Made by a program: the position numbers and the translations under genes
Notes under the pieces: model-generated
Seen by the model: only the letters and a program-made list of their open reading frames with translations
Told to the model about the DNA's origin: nothing
The model's database searches: none
Shown here: one piece after another, positions 1 to 12,896 of the stretch
Position numbering within the stretch: the stretch's first letter is position 1
Layout: each line of letters begins with the position of its first letter
NCBI RefSeq assembly: GCF_016919175.1
Contig: NZ_JAFFPU010000033.1
Span: 1-64,000 of the forward strand
Source: Leptospira ainlahdjerensis
GTDB taxonomy: Bacteria; Spirochaetota; Leptospiria; Leptospirales; Leptospiraceae
Length of the DNA stretch: 64,000 nt
Direction of reading: 5' to 3'

Positions 1-77
1 TCCCGCGAACCCGCCTCCTCCACCCAATCAGGGTGGGGCCCACGCCTTTCACGGAAGAGTGTAGGAGGTACGACAAA
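1..77. repeat. 77-bp intergenic repeat, copy 1
   Basis: This copy is identical over all 77 bases to the copy at 145-221, with an offset of exactly 144 bp. It contains a 6-bp hairpin (CCACCC, loop AATCA, GGGTGG) and ends in a degenerate 16-bp inverted motif at 60-75 (TGTAGGAGGTACGACA). Because it begins at the window edge, the unit may extend further left. A diverged relative with the same order of parts lies at 15039-15112. The function is unknown; it resembles a REP-like intergenic element. Confidence 0.8.
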
Positions 78-144
78 AGTCGAGGTGGAAGATTCTTCTT
101 GAAAAAAGGGAAATTCCGTGATAGAGGGAAGACGCTCGATTTTT

Positions 145-221
145 TCCCGCGAACCCGCCTCCTCCACCCAATCAGGGTGGGGCCCACGCCTTTCACGGAA
201 GAGTGTAGGAGGTACGACAAA
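145..221. repeat. 77-bp intergenic repeat, copy 2
   Basis: This is a perfect second copy of the repeat at 1-77. The 67 bases between the copies (78-144) are not repeated after copy 2, so this is a spaced duplication rather than an array with a uniform unit. The 16-bp terminal motif lies at 204-219. A reading frame crosses both copies (33-296) and repeats the same peptide, but it has no protein-like character and is not called as a gene. Confidence 0.8.
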
Positions 222-284
222 TTCTTTCAGAAAAGTACCTTCACTCTTAAACATTTCGCATCCTTTTTTCTTATTCTCTTTTTC

Positions 285-827
<543 letters not shown>

Positions 828-947
828 TTTTCCATCCCTCTCTTTTTTTCTTCTTCCTTTTCCAGAACTTTCCCCTGAAGTCTTCAAAACAAGTCTAAAA
901 AAAAGATTTTCTTTTGACCCCATTCTTCCAGGGAAAAGAATGCACGC

Positions 948-1508
948 ATGAGCCGTAGTTCTTCCAATCAAGAAAAAGAAAGAAGAGAAAAAATAAAATC
1001 CCTCTTAAAACAAGCTGGAATCGGACTTCTTTTAGGAGCGGCAATCGCGTTCCTCATTCGATTCTTCTTTATCTTTCCTTTTGTTTTGGAGAATCGAGAC
1101 ATGCTCCCCGGTCATCCTCCCGGAACTCGAATTTATTTTTCTCGTTTTGTAGATCGTTCCCAACTCTATCTCGGAGATTTGGTCCTTGTAAGACATCCTA
1201 CACAGGAGGGAAAGGTTCTCTTCTCTCGAATCGCGGGAAAGCCCGGAGAAACGGTTCAAATGAAGCACAAGGTTCTTCTCAGAAACAATAATCCTGAGGA
1301 AAATCTCGGTTCCGGATCCGGTTATACGCTTCAGTTTGAAGACAAACGTGGGCCTTTTCCTTCCAGTTTTTCAGGAAGGGACAATTCGGAACCTCTCATC
1401 CTAAAGGACAGAGATTACTTTATCCTCTGCGATAACCGAGATTCCTGCTCCGATTCCAGAGACTTCGGCCCGGTCCCGATTGAAAATATTCTGGGAAAAG
1501 CCCTCTAA
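948..1508 (+). CDS. signal peptidase I (S26) homologue lacking the catalytic Ser and Lys
   Basis: This is a 186-residue membrane protein with an N-terminal transmembrane segment at about residues 24-47, followed by S26 family boxes. The Ser-box (family SMxPT) reads DMLPG at 51-55, so the nucleophile is Asp. The Lys-box (family Y-I-K-R-x-x-G-x-P-G-D) reads [11 protein letters not shown] at 91-101, so the general base is Ser. The C-terminal box [14 protein letters not shown] (161-174) is well conserved. The fold is therefore LepB-like, but both dyad residues are replaced, which predicts no peptidase activity. An active paralogue should exist elsewhere in the genome. An AGGGA sequence precedes the ATG. 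The remaining role, perhaps binding or regulation, is unknown. Confidence 0.8.
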   Translation: MSRSSSNQEKERREKIKSLLKQAGIGLLLGAAIAFLIRFFFIFPFVLENRDMLPGHPPGTRIYFSRFVDRSQLYLGDLVLVRHPTQEGKVLFSRIAGKPGETVQMKHKVLLRNNNPEENLGSGSGYTLQFEDKRGPFPSSFSGRDNSEPLILKDRDYFILCDNRDSCSDSRDFGPVPIENILGKAL

Positions 1509-2041
1509 CGGATTTTTAAAAAAAGAGTGGGAACTCCTTTCTTTTTTCCACTCTTTTCCTACTTCAAAAACGTTCTCCAAAAACTCTGGACGTTCTCGGA
1601 TCCGAGGATTTCGAACCGTCGATCTTTCGTCTCTCCTCGCATCGGCGAGCTTTTAAGAATCATTTAAAAAAACGAATTTTCTTTCGAAAGAAACAACGGA
1701 TAAAAGAGCGGACTTTCGTTTGTAAAAGAAGCGAAAAAAATAGAAATTCCGGCGAAAACAAAAGAACAAGCTCGGTTTACAAGTCTTTTTTATCCAAAGT
1801 TTGACTCAAATTTACGGTCCACGTTCAAACAAATTCAGAAGAATCTTAAATTCTAATGTAGAATTCTTGAATATATTTCTGGTTTCCGTTTTAAGGTTTG
1901 ACTTTGGAAATAAATTCTATTTTGTTTTTCTTCTAAAAACGATCCTTTCGATTTTAAAATTGTGTTTCGTTTTCGGTTTTCTAATATAAAAAAATACGGA
2001 ATCAAATAAGAAGATCTTCATTCTTTTTCAACCTTAAAACG
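1509..2041. other. 533-bp AT-rich intergenic region with palindromes
   Basis: No convincing gene was found here. Besides the inverted repeat at 1521-1557 it holds a perfect 12-bp palindrome CTCGGATCCGAG (1595-1606) and a small hairpin CTCGC-ATCG-GCGAG (1636-1649) followed by CTTTT. The latter would act as a weak terminator in the plus direction. A TTG-started 62-codon frame at 1801-1989 is very AT-rich and not supported. A promoter for the kinase at 2042 should lie here, but none could be assigned. Confidence 0.6.
1521..1557 (+). terminator. inverted repeat, probable terminator after the signal peptidase homologue
   Basis: AAAAGAGTGG at 1521-1530 pairs perfectly with CCACTCTTTT at 1548-1557 across a 17-base loop, starting 12 bases past the stop codon. 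The A-rich left end and T-rich right end could support termination in both directions. The stem is moderately GC-poor, so efficiency is uncertain. Confidence 0.5.
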
Positions 2042-3493
2042 ATGAAACTCTCAGAGCTAACATTTCAGATGATGGTGGAATCGACTCCGAACGCGATTCT
2101 ACTCGTAAACAAGGAAGGAAAGATCGTTTTTATCAACGGGCAAACTGAAAAACTTTTCGGTTATCAAAGAACGGAACTCATCGGACAAATTGTGGAAGAA
2201 TTGATTCCTCACCGTTATCGGAATCGACATCCCGACTTCAGAAATTCCTTCTTCCATTCTCCCCAGGTTCGACCAATGGGGGCTGGAAGAGATCTCTTCG
2301 GTTTAAAAAAGAATGGAACCGAATTCCCGATCGAAATCGGACTCAATCCTGTCGCTACGGCGGACGGAACCTTGGTCCTTGCCTCGATCATCGACATCAC
2401 GGAACGCAAAAAAGCGGAACAACGATTTCGACTCGTCGTCGAATCGGCGCCGAACGCGATGGTTCTCGTAAATCAGGAAGGTAAAATCTCCTTGGTCAAC
2501 GAACAAGCGGAGAAACTTTTCGGTTCTCAAAGACAGGAATTGATCGGACAAAAACTCGAAATTCTTCTCCCCGAACGTTTTCGTGCCGAACACCCCGATC
2601 ATCGAAAGCGGTTTTTCTCGGAACCTTCGGTTCGTTCTATGGGTGTGGGAAGAGAACTTTTTGCTTTGAGAAAGGACGGAACGGAGATCCAAGTAGAGAT
2701 CGGACTCAATCCGATCGATACGGATGAAGGACTGATGGTTCTTGCCTCGATCATCGACATCACTGAACGTAAGATTCAGGAAATGACTCTCATTCGAAAG
2801 AACGAACTCGAAGTAAAAAACAAAGAATTGGAACAATTCGCCTATCTCGCTTCCCACGATTTACAGGAACCGCTCCGCACCGTTTCGAATTATATCCAAA
2901 TTCTCCAGGAGGACTACGCTAAAACGTTAGACGCCACAGCTCACGATCATCTCAAGACAATCGACTTCGCCACAAAAAGGATGAGCGCGCTTGTAAGAGC
3001 GCTTTTGATGTATTCCAGAATCGGACGGGATAGAAAACTCATCGAAGTAGACTGCAACCTATTGTTCGAAGAAGTCAGATCGGATCTGGAAAGTTTAATC
3101 CTCCAAACCGGAACCAAAATCGTAAAGGACAGACTTCCCTCTCTCAGAGTTTACGAAGTAGAATTCAGACAACTTCTTCAGAATCTGATCGCAAACGCGA
3201 TCAAGTTTGCAAAAAAGAATACCACCCCTGAAATTCGGATTCGAGCCTTTCAAGAGGGAGAACTCTGGCAATTTTCGATCCAAGACAACGGAATCGGGAT
3301 CGACTCCAAATACTTTGATCGTATATTCTTTATATTTCAAAGACTCCATCGTGATTCCGAGTACGAGGGTCACGGGATCGGCCTTGCCAATTGCAAAAAA
3401 ATCGTGGAATTGCACGGGGGAACGATCTGGATCGAATCGACTCCGAATCTCGGGAGCACTTTTTATTTTACGATTCCAAATTTAAGAATATGA
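2042..3493 (+). CDS. tandem-PAS sensor histidine kinase
   Basis: This is a 483-residue cytosolic histidine kinase without membrane segments. Two PAS domains (about 10-125 and 131-246) are near-duplicates with a 121-residue period; each ends in [11 protein letters not shown] HisKA dimerisation domain follows, with the phospho-accepting His272 in LASHDLQEP. The HATPase_c domain then has an N-box at [10 protein letters not shown] (381-390), DNGIGI (415-420) and GHGIGLAN (443-450). The HisKA/HATPase part resembles phytochrome-type kinases that pair with Rcp1-like receivers. The stop codon overlaps the ATG of the receiver at 3490 in an ATGA junction, so the two are translationally coupled. The PAS ligand is unknown. 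Confidence 0.9.
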   Translation: MKLSELTFQMMVESTPNAILLVNKEGKIVFINGQTEKLFGYQRTELIGQIVEELIPHRYRNRHPDFRNSFFHSPQVRPMGAGRDLFGLKKNGTEFPIEIGLNPVATADGTLVLASIIDITERKKAEQRFRLVVESAPNAMVLVNQEGKISLVNEQAEKLFGSQRQELIGQKLEILLPERFRAEHPDHRKRFFSEPSVRSMGVGRELFALRKDGTEIQVEIGLNPIDTDEGLMVLASIIDITERKIQEMTLIRKNELEVKNKELEQFAYLASHDLQEPLRTVSNYIQILQEDYAKTLDATAHDHLKTIDFATKRMSALVRALLMYSRIGRDRKLIEVDCNLLFEEVRSDLESLILQTGTKIVKDRLPSLRVYEVEFRQLLQNLIANAIKFAKKNTTPEIRIRAFQEGELWQFSIQDNGIGIDSKYFDRIFFIFQRLHRDSEYEGHGIGLANCKKIVELHGGTIWIESTPNLGSTFYFTIPNLRI

Positions 3494-3894
3494 ACAAAAA
3501 AGTCAGTTGTATCCTTCTCATCGACGATAACAATTCGGATAACTACTTTCACGAGCGGGTCATTCGAAAGGGAAACTTTGCGGACCAAGTGGTCGCGAAA
3601 CAATCGGGAGAATCCGCCCTGGATTATCTCCGAGGAAGGTCGACAAGCTCCGATCCTCGTCCCGATCTGATTTTTTTAGATATCAATATGCCCGGAATGA
3701 ACGGCTGGGAATTCCTAAAGGAATACGATCTTCTTCCGGAAGAACTCCAGGGAAAGATGGTAGTCGTTATGCTCACTACCTCGGACAACCCGGACGATCG
3801 GGCCAAGGCGAAGGAATTCGGAATTCTTTCCGATTTCAAAACCAAACCGCTTACCGAAACGATGCTTCAGGAAATCCTAAACTCTCATTTTTAA
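3490..3894 (+). CDS. single-domain response regulator (Rcp1-like receiver)
   Basis: This is a 134-residue CheY-like receiver with no output domain. The acidic pair is Asp12-Asp13, the phospho-acceptor is Asp64 in [11 protein letters not shown], the conserved Thr is at 96, and the Lys is at 119 in KTKP. The ATG at 3490 overlaps the kinase stop by 4 bases, and this start gives the standard receiver length. The frame is open further upstream inside the kinase, but that is a shadow. It probably receives phosphate from the adjacent PAS kinase and acts by protein-protein contact or phosphorelay. The downstream partner is not evident. Confidence 0.9.
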   Translation: MNKKVSCILLIDDNNSDNYFHERVIRKGNFADQVVAKQSGESALDYLRGRSTSSDPRPDLIFLDINMPGMNGWEFLKEYDLLPEELQGKMVVVMLTTSDNPDDRAKAKEFGILSDFKTKPLTETMLQEILNSHF

Positions 3895-4012
3895 AAATCC
3901 CCTCATTTTCGCCTGAAAAAACGGATTTTCAAGAGAATGTTCCGGGAAAATACTGTAATCAAATCTTAAAAATTCACGTTTTCGGCGTTCGCTGAAGACT
4001 AAAAGATCTTGA

Positions 4013-5047
<1,035 letters not shown>

Positions 5048-5050
5048 TTC

Positions 5051-6241
<1,191 letters not shown>

Positions 6242-6373
6242 ACTCAGATCAAGTCGGGATCGGTCGTAAGCAACCACCCGACGTTTTCCATTCTCCCAAA
6301 AAGTCCTTGAAGCCAACAGGCTTTCCTACAAACTCTTCCCATCTTTCACGAAATCATCATCAATGAGGAAACC

Positions 6374-7126
<753 letters not shown>

Positions 7127-7234
7127 GATCGGCTGAAACCGAACTGAGAAGCGATCAGAGGAGAGTATTTTAATTGTCACCCCTCTGCGGCTTCGTAATC
7201 TGGCAAAGGATTCAATTTTTTTTCAGGAACTGAT

Positions 7235-7588
7235 ATGTTAAACGGAGTCATTCTTACACTATTTGTTGTGGTTTCTCTCTTTCTGGTTTTGCTCGTGATG
7301 ATTCAAACCGGCAAGGGCGGAGGACTTTTAGGCGGAGGCTCGAGCCAATCCGTTTTCGGTTCTTCCACAGCGGACGTTCTTACCAAAGCGACCCGAGTTA
7401 CAGCGATTCTTTTTATCATCCTTTCACTTTTTCTTTCCTTTCTCTTTGCGAAAAAAGAAGACAAGCTGATGCCGGAAACCGCACCCACTCTGACCGCACC
7501 TCCCGAGGAGACCAAAAGTGAAAACAACACACCGACTACGACTCCAACACCCAACGCGGCCCCTTCAGTGCCTGCAACCACTCCTTAA
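7235..7588 (+). CDS. secG: preprotein translocase subunit SecG
   Basis: This is a 117-residue small inner-membrane component of the SecYEG channel. The first transmembrane helix is at about residues 3-23. The conserved cytosolic loop [17 protein letters not shown] follows, and the second helix is at about 48-72. The C-terminal 45 residues are a Thr/Pro/Ala-rich tail ([17 protein letters not shown]) that is not needed for the SecG fold and is variable in the family. Location downstream of tpiA is a common bacterial arrangement. The next gene starts 16 bases later. Confidence 0.95.
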   Translation: MLNGVILTLFVVVSLFLVLLVMIQTGKGGGLLGGGSSQSVFGSSTADVLTKATRVTAILFIILSLFLSFLFAKKEDKLMPETAPTLTAPPEETKSENNTPTTTPTPNAAPSVPATTP

Positions 7589-7604
7589 TTTCAGACAGGA
7601 TCCA

Positions 7605-8324
7605 ATGAGAGAAGAATCCGGAACGAAAGTTCATTCTTCTCTGATCCAAATTCTTTCCTCTCGATTCTTCCTTTTCCTTCTTTTATTCTTTGTAGCGTTC
7701 TCTCTATTTTCAGAAGGAAAAGAAGCGGACGATCACAAAACGAATTCATCCGCGACTGCGACGATTCTCAATCGAAGAATTTTAAGAATCTACGAAGACC
7801 TCGGAGTCGCGAGAGAACTTATCAAATTGGAAAGAATCGACTCCGTTCCAAACGGAACTTACATTTCTTTTTTAGGAAACTTTCCGAATCGAAAAGGAAT
7901 CAAAGTCACTAAACATTCCATCTCCGAAGGAAAAAGTGGAATCGAAAGAGCCGAAAGTAAATCGATCCTTCTGGAATTTACGGGAACCACTCTATCCCGG
8001 GTTATCACTGAAGTAAGAGCGGAGAACGCGGACGGCTCCGATGTAACCGTAATACGTCTCGTGGACGAAACTCCTCTGGATCAAAACTTGGACGACATTC
8101 TTGTAGAAACCAATCGAAACGGCAAGGAGATGCGTTACCCGATCCAGTTCCTACCGGATGAAGGAAACAACCGAGAACGATCCGCGTTTAAACAGGAATT
8201 TTATGTAAAACTTTTAGAAGACTTTCTCGTACAGGTCTTGAGGCTTCATGAAATGCAGAATCAAGAATCCGCAAAAAATAAAAAAAAGTTACTGCAAACT
8301 TTTAAAGATTCTCTACAATATTGA
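7605..8324 (+). CDS. predicted secreted protein of unknown function
   Basis: This is a 239-residue protein that I do not recognise as a named family. A hydrophobic stretch at about residues 20-37 looks like a signal peptide or anchor. No cysteine follows it, so it is not an obvious lipoprotein. The rest is charged, with no clear motif. The ATG at 7605 has AGGA upstream; the frame opens earlier inside secG but that part is a shadow. It lies between secG (16 bases) and a PAS kinase (6 bases), so it is probably in one operon with the kinase and receiver-ATPase genes. It could be a periplasmic partner of that signalling pair, which is inference from position only. Confidence 0.7.
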   Translation: MREESGTKVHSSLIQILSSRFFLFLLLFFVAFSLFSEGKEADDHKTNSSATATILNRRILRIYEDLGVARELIKLERIDSVPNGTYISFLGNFPNRKGIKVTKHSISEGKSGIERAESKSILLEFTGTTLSRVITEVRAENADGSDVTVIRLVDETPLDQNLDDILVETNRNGKEMRYPIQFLPDEGNNRERSAFKQEFYVKLLEDFLVQVLRLHEMQNQESAKNKKKLLQTFKDSLQY

Positions 8325-8330
8325 ATCTTC

Positions 8331-9464
8331 ATGTCCTCGTTGCAGGAAAATCTCTTAGAAAGAGCCGGTGAACTTCAGTCCATTTTGGATGGGATTACCG
8401 AGCCGTTGGTATTGATCGATCCGGGTTTTCGTATTCGGAGGGTCAACCGATCCACGCTCGAATTTTCCGGTCAATCTTCGTTTTCCTCCATTATAGGGAA
8501 AAAATGCTTCGAGGTTCTCTACAATCGAAACGACGTCTGTCCTTATTGCCCGATGAAAGACATGAAAACGGGCGAAGAAAACTTTAACCAATACTTTGAA
8601 TACCCGAAAGCCGATGTCAACCGTGAGATATTTCATTCGGTGCGGGGACAAAAAGAAACCTTGTATTTGGATTTTTATCCGATCGAAAAAGACGGAATCA
8701 TCGGATCCGTTTTGGAAAAGGTAAGCAACATCACAAGGATCAAGGAAAAGGAAGAGGAGAATCTTAGAATTCGAAACCTCGCTTCTTTGGGGATTTTTAT
8801 CTCCGGAGTCGCGCACGAACTCAACAACCCTCTCACGGGGATGAGTTTAACTTTGCAAAGTCTCCTGAACAACCTCACGTCCATCGATCCCGAATTTTTC
8901 AAAAAACGTCTGGATATGATGAAAGAGGATCTCACACGTGCGGCGATGATCGTCTCCGACATCATCAGCTTTGCAAAACCGGATAAACTCGTGACAACGA
9001 CGGCGGACATTTCCGAGACGATCCAAAAAGCAAAGGAAAACGTGGTTTGGGTCTATCCGGTTTTATCGAAGAACATCACCTGGGAAATTCTCTGCGAACC
9101 CGGAACGACGTTTCACTTCAATCCGGTAAAGATGGAACGTCTCTTTATCAACCTATTTAAGAATTCTCTCCAAGCCTTTGACTATGGAGAAGGAAAGATC
9201 CGCGTGGAAGTAAGAAAGACCAGAAACATGGTCCACATCATCGTAGAAGACAACGCCGGTGGAATTCCGGACAACCTGATAGACAAAATTTTTTCACCGT
9301 TCTTTACGAAAAATAAGACCGGAATCGGAACGGGACTCGGACTTTCGATCTGTCATTCGATCGTAAGAGAACACGGCGGCGAATTGTCGGTCCGGTCTTT
9401 CGAAAGAAAAACCCGTTTCCGCGTATCATTGCCCTTCACTCAGAACAACGGATATTCTTCCTGA
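8331..9464 (+). CDS. PAS sensor histidine kinase
   Basis: This is a 377-residue soluble kinase. One PAS domain (about 12-135) carries a cysteine cluster (Cys60, then CPYC at 70-73) of the kind seen in PAS domains that may bind a metal or cofactor. The HisKA domain has His162 in [12 protein letters not shown], an NtrB/ZraS-like H-box. The HATPase_c domain has [18 protein letters not shown] and [12 protein letters not shown] motifs. There are no membrane segments, so the signal is probably cytosolic. The stop codon shares one base with the start of the receiver-ATPase gene (TGATG), which indicates coupled translation and a cognate pair. Confidence 0.9.
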   Translation: MSSLQENLLERAGELQSILDGITEPLVLIDPGFRIRRVNRSTLEFSGQSSFSSIIGKKCFEVLYNRNDVCPYCPMKDMKTGEENFNQYFEYPKADVNREIFHSVRGQKETLYLDFYPIEKDGIIGSVLEKVSNITRIKEKEEENLRIRNLASLGIFISGVAHELNNPLTGMSLTLQSLLNNLTSIDPEFFKKRLDMMKEDLTRAAMIVSDIISFAKPDKLVTTTADISETIQKAKENVVWVYPVLSKNITWEILCEPGTTFHFNPVKMERLFINLFKNSLQAFDYGEGKIRVEVRKTRNMVHIIVEDNAGGIPDNLIDKIFSPFFTKNKTGIGTGLGLSICHSIVREHGGELSVRSFERKTRFRVSLPFTQNNGYSS

Positions 9465-10456
9465 TGCACAATATTCTTATCGTAGAAGACATACATTCGA
9501 TTCGAGAAGCCATCAAAGATCTTCTTACCGGAAAATACCGTGTTTTTGACGCGGAGAATTACGACGAAGCCATTCGAATTCTAAAGAACGAAGAAATCCA
9601 CCTTGTGATTACCGACATTCGAATGCCCGGAAAGACGGGACTCGATCTTATCAAAACGATCCAAAACGAATTTCCACAAGTTCTTTATACTTTGATGACC
9701 GCTTACAATATCAACGATTACATCAACTTCGCTTACAAACACGGAATCTGGAATATCATCCCGAAGTATTCCTTTTTAGATATCAAGTTGATTTCGGTGA
9801 TGGTCAGCAAACTTCTCACAAAAGACATCTTCGGAGTAGAGAAATATTTCGGCCCCGATTTTATCATTCAAGAATCCGAAGCCGAAGACAGGGAATTTTC
9901 AGTGCCTCTGGCGGAAAGTATCGTCTACAAAAGAATCTATTCGGACGAACAGAGGAATTTTCTCTGTAACCGAATTGCAAAGTTTCTGGTGGAAAAAGGG
10001 GCTCCAAACGCGATCAATCAGATCTTAGAAGAGCTTACGTCTAACGCGATGATTCGAGCTCCGAGAGATTCCAAAGGAAATTATAAGTATCAGTACGAAC
10101 TTCCCTCCCGGGATCTTGTGATACCATTGGAGAACATTCAGCTCGCTGAATCCGACTTCTTTGAAATCGGATACGGGATTGCGGATAATACGTTTATCAT
10201 AGTGATCCGGGATCACTTCGGATCCCTGGATAAAAAAGAAATTCTAAAAAGACTCGATCGCCATATCACGGTAGACGAAACGACCGGTTTTCCTCCGGGG
10301 CTCGCGGATTCTCACGGAAGAGGTCTCTATATCTGTCGTGAAATTTCGGATCAGTTGATTTTTAACATCGAAAAAGACAAAAGAACCGAGATCATAGCGC
10401 TTTTGGATAAACAAGGAAACAAAAGTTACAAATCTTTGTCCATCTACGAAGTCTGA
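9464..10456 (+). CDS. response regulator with a C-terminal ATPase-like (GHKL) domain
   Basis: This is a 330-residue protein. The N-terminal receiver (about 1-120) has Glu8-Asp9, phospho-acceptor Asp51 in [11 protein letters not shown], Thr79 and Lys101. The C-terminal region (about 160-325) has a GHKL-type N-box (LEELTSNAM), a D-box-like VIRDHFGS and a G-box-like [13 protein letters not shown]. No DNA-binding domain and no H-box are present. The C-terminal half looks like serine-kinase/anti-sigma HATPase domains rather than a histidine kinase. Phosphorylation by the upstream kinase may control protein binding by this domain; this is inference. A hairpin follows the gene. Confidence 0.85.
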   Translation: MHNILIVEDIHSIREAIKDLLTGKYRVFDAENYDEAIRILKNEEIHLVITDIRMPGKTGLDLIKTIQNEFPQVLYTLMTAYNINDYINFAYKHGIWNIIPKYSFLDIKLISVMVSKLLTKDIFGVEKYFGPDFIIQESEAEDREFSVPLAESIVYKRIYSDEQRNFLCNRIAKFLVEKGAPNAINQILEELTSNAMIRAPRDSKGNYKYQYELPSRDLVIPLENIQLAESDFFEIGYGIADNTFIIVIRDHFGSLDKKEILKRLDRHITVDETTGFPPGLADSHGRGLYICREISDQLIFNIEKDKRTEIIALLDKQGNKSYKSLSIYEV

Positions 10457-10481
10457 AGTTAAGAATTTTTGAATATTATCG

Positions 10482-10515
10482 CGCAACCGACTCTAAGATC
10501 GTTGCGAGCCTTTTT
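10482..10515 (+). terminator. probable rho-independent terminator
   Basis: CGCAAC (10482-10487) pairs with GTTGCG (10501-10506). Two further inner pairs are possible past a one-base bulge, and the loop is short. AGCC and TTTTT follow. It sits 26 bases beyond the receiver-ATPase stop and before the convergent gene ending at 10564. Confidence 0.6.
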
Positions 10516-10563
10516 AAAGAAAACACGTTGTCAGAACCAGAAAAGAAATAGTATATAAGAATA

Positions 10564-11643
10564 TTATAAATTTCTATAAAGAAATAATTCCTTCTCGCTT
10601 TCCAAAACGACGGAACCGGCCTTGCCGGAAGGAAAAAATCTTCCCGGAAGATCGGAAGACTTGATCTTTTCCTTTTTTAAAATTTTCCCTTGATCATCCA
10701 AAAATAGAATTTCCGAATTGAGTTCCGCACAAAACCAATCCCCGTTGTGAAAGACGGATTGGTAGACACCCACTCCGGAAGTTCTCTTTATTTCTACTCG
10801 CTTATCTCCGGAAGAATCATAAAAAGAAAACTTATCCGGAGCGGAAACCAATACTTCACCCGTGTTCGAAATCGCTAAGGAAATTTTATGAGGGTAGATA
10901 GAATCCAGTTCGTAGGAAACATCCTCTTCCCCCTTTTCATCCAAAACAAGAATTCGATCCTTGTTGGTTTTCAAAAGGTGAATCGCAGTTTTTTTTCCGT
11001 CCGGGGAAAGCGAAAAGCTCTTTGCAAAAACCGGATTTTTTTCGGAACCCAGTTCTTTTTTAAAAAGAATTTCCCCCTTAGAATCCAGAACAAACAACTC
11101 ACCGCCTGAAAAAAGAACCCCGCTGATCTTAGAATTGGGAGCAAAGGAATAGTCCGTCAGAAAACGACCGTCGATTTTTTTCGCACCGGTCTCGTTCCCG
11201 TTGATGTCCGAAAGAATCACCTGATTGTGATCGCCGGCGACGAGCAAAACGAGATTTCCCGAGGGAGAAATTCTCGGATAACTTCTGTATTCCTTTGTCC
11301 AAAGAATTTCTCCGGAAGGTGAATAAAAATTCACTTCGGCGCCGATCTTCTTGTATTCCAAATATCCTTTTGTGTTCAGTGGATACTCGATTCTCCTTGT
11401 GTCGTCTAACGCGATTCCGCTCGAACTTTGAATGGTATAATAGGAATTTTCATATTTATAACCGTTCAGACTTTCTTCCGGATTCCACTGAAAACGAGAA
11501 TCGGGCTCCATCCCTGCGTGCGCCGCTTTTGAAAACGCCCAAACCTTTTGGATTCCCAGAGCCCCTTGATATGGATTCCCGAATCCATAGAAGAATAAGA
11601 TCGTAAAAAAGAAGCCAAACCCTGCGATCGGTAGAAGTTTCAT
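10564..11643 (-). CDS. membrane-anchored beta-propeller-like protein, function unknown
   Basis: This is a 359-residue protein with an N-terminal hydrophobic segment (about residues 4-20) that acts as an anchor or signal. The remainder is a series of short beta-rich repeats such as LSPDGKK, SDINGNE, LDSKGE, LDEKGE, YDSSGD and LDDQGK. This is the pattern of a WD40/PQQ-like propeller of 6-8 blades facing the periplasm. No catalytic motif was recognised. The ATG overlaps the stop of cinA by 4 bases, so it is co-translated with cinA and argS. It is convergent with the receiver-ATPase gene. Confidence 0.7.
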   Translation of the reverse strand: MKLLPIAGFGFFFTILFFYGFGNPYQGALGIQKVWAFSKAAHAGMEPDSRFQWNPEESLNGYKYENSYYTIQSSSGIALDDTRRIEYPLNTKGYLEYKKIGAEVNFYSPSGEILWTKEYRSYPRISPSGNLVLLVAGDHNQVILSDINGNETGAKKIDGRFLTDYSFAPNSKISGVLFSGGELFVLDSKGEILFKKELGSEKNPVFAKSFSLSPDGKKTAIHLLKTNKDRILVLDEKGEEDVSYELDSIYPHKISLAISNTGEVLVSAPDKFSFYDSSGDKRVEIKRTSGVGVYQSVFHNGDWFCAELNSEILFLDDQGKILKKEKIKSSDLPGRFFPSGKAGSVVLESEKELFLYRNL

Positions 11644-12896
11644 TCTTTCCTCTTCAATAAATCGTATAATAAATATAAGGCCGTATGCGCGGCGTATTCT
11701 CGAAACGAAGCCCTAGGAAACGGGAAATAGTGTTCGTAAATTTCAGTCGAACCGCTTTTTTGAGCGATTCCGAAATAAACCAATCCAACTTTTTTTTGAG
11801 GGGTTCCGCCTCCCGGCCCCGCAATTCCCGTAACGCTGATCGTATAATCCGTGTTCAACTTTTTTATGGCGCCTTCTGCCATTGCTTTTGCGGTTTCACG
11901 ACTCACAGCTCCAAAGGTATCTAACGTGTCCTTTCTAACTCCCAAAATCCCCTCTTTCACGCTGTTATCGTAAGATACAATCCCTCCGAAAAAATACGCG
12001 GAAGAACCGGCTCGATCCGTGAAAGTTTTAGCGATCAAACCTCCCGTACAACTTTCCGCGGTGCCAACTGTGAGTTTCTGTTCGGTGAGAATTTTAGGAA
12101 GTTCTTCGAATACATCCAGAGTAGACTTAACTCCATAAACTTGGTCGAGTTTCTCTAAGAGAGAATCCACAAGCTTCCGATTTCCCGATTGAAAACTAAC
12201 CCGGATATAACCGCGCTTAGCGGCGACACCCCAGACTACGGATCCGTTTGTAATCGATTCTTCCTTTGAAATAAATTCTTTCTGAAAAAGAGATTCGCTC
12301 ATCCACCAGATAAAACGAAAACCGGAATGAAGTTCCTTCGCGGAGAATGTTTTCGAAATCCAAGGAGACAACTCTTCTCGAAACATCTCTGTCATTTCTC
12401 CCGGAACACCGGGCATACAACTCAAGGTCGCATTCTCACCTAGTTTTAAAATAAATCCGGGAGCGATTCCTACCTTGTTGTTTAAGATGATGGAAGTTTC
12501 AGGGACCGAGATCTGACGAATCGAAGTCTGCATCGCCTCTTCGAAATTTTTACCCCGTAAACGATAGAACGCTTCGATTCGTTGTCTCGCGACGGAACTT
12601 TCCACTGAAGCCACACCCGCAAGTTTACAAGCAATTTCTAATGTATAGTCGTCTTCCGTCGGACCGAGTCCTCCGGTCATCACCATAAGTACCGGTCTTT
12701 CTTTTGTGGACTCTTTCGCGAGGTTTCCGATTTCTTCTTCTAAGACATTTGGATCGTCGGGAAGAACTACAAACTTAGAAACCGAAAAGCCGATTCCAAA
12801 AAGTTCGTTTGCTATCCAGGAAGAATTCGTATCCTGACTTCTTCCGCTCGTTAGTTCCGAACCCGTGGAAAGAACAATGATTTTCGGTTCCGACAT
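11640..12896 (-). CDS. cinA: CinA-like protein (MoCF domain plus nicotinamide-nucleotide amidohydrolase domain)
   Basis: This is a 418-residue two-domain CinA. The N-terminal molybdopterin-binding-like domain (about 1-170) has [16 protein letters not shown] and [10 protein letters not shown]. The C-terminal PncC/CinA domain (about 255-415) has [10 protein letters not shown] and [22 protein letters not shown], the motifs of enzymes that deamidate nicotinamide mononucleotide in NAD recycling. The length matches the full-size family. It starts on the last base of the argS stop (TGATG) and overlaps the next gene by 4 bases. Confidence 0.92.
   Translation of the reverse strand: MSEPKIIVLSTGSELTSGRSQDTNSSWIANELFGIGFSVSKFVVLPDDPNVLEEEIGNLAKESTKERPVLMVMTGGLGPTEDDYTLEIACKLAGVASVESSVARQRIEAFYRLRGKNFEEAMQTSIRQISVPETSIILNNKVGIAPGFILKLGENATLSCMPGVPGEMTEMFREELSPWISKTFSAKELHSGFRFIWWMSESLFQKEFISKEESITNGSVVWGVAAKRGYIRVSFQSGNRKLVDSLLEKLDQVYGVKSTLDVFEELPKILTEQKLTVGTAESCTGGLIAKTFTDRAGSSAYFFGGIVSYDNSVKEGILGVRKDTLDTFGAVSRETAKAMAEGAIKKLNTDYTISVTGIAGPGGGTPQKKVGLVYFGIAQKSGSTEIYEHYFPFPRASFREYAAHTALYLLYDLLKRKE

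Noticed and set aside
828..971. N-terminal extension of the gamma-carbonic-anhydrase-like gene
   Set aside because: The extension is low complexity and overlaps the divergent signal peptidase homologue; the ATG at 827 has a better ribosome-binding site.
1561..1660. Possible tRNA because of a GGATTTCGAACC string
   Set aside because: No cloverleaf could be folded on either strand; the T-loop-like string has an extra base.
1801..1989. 62-codon TTG-started frame
   Set aside because: It is highly AT-rich, with no ribosome-binding site and no recognised domain.
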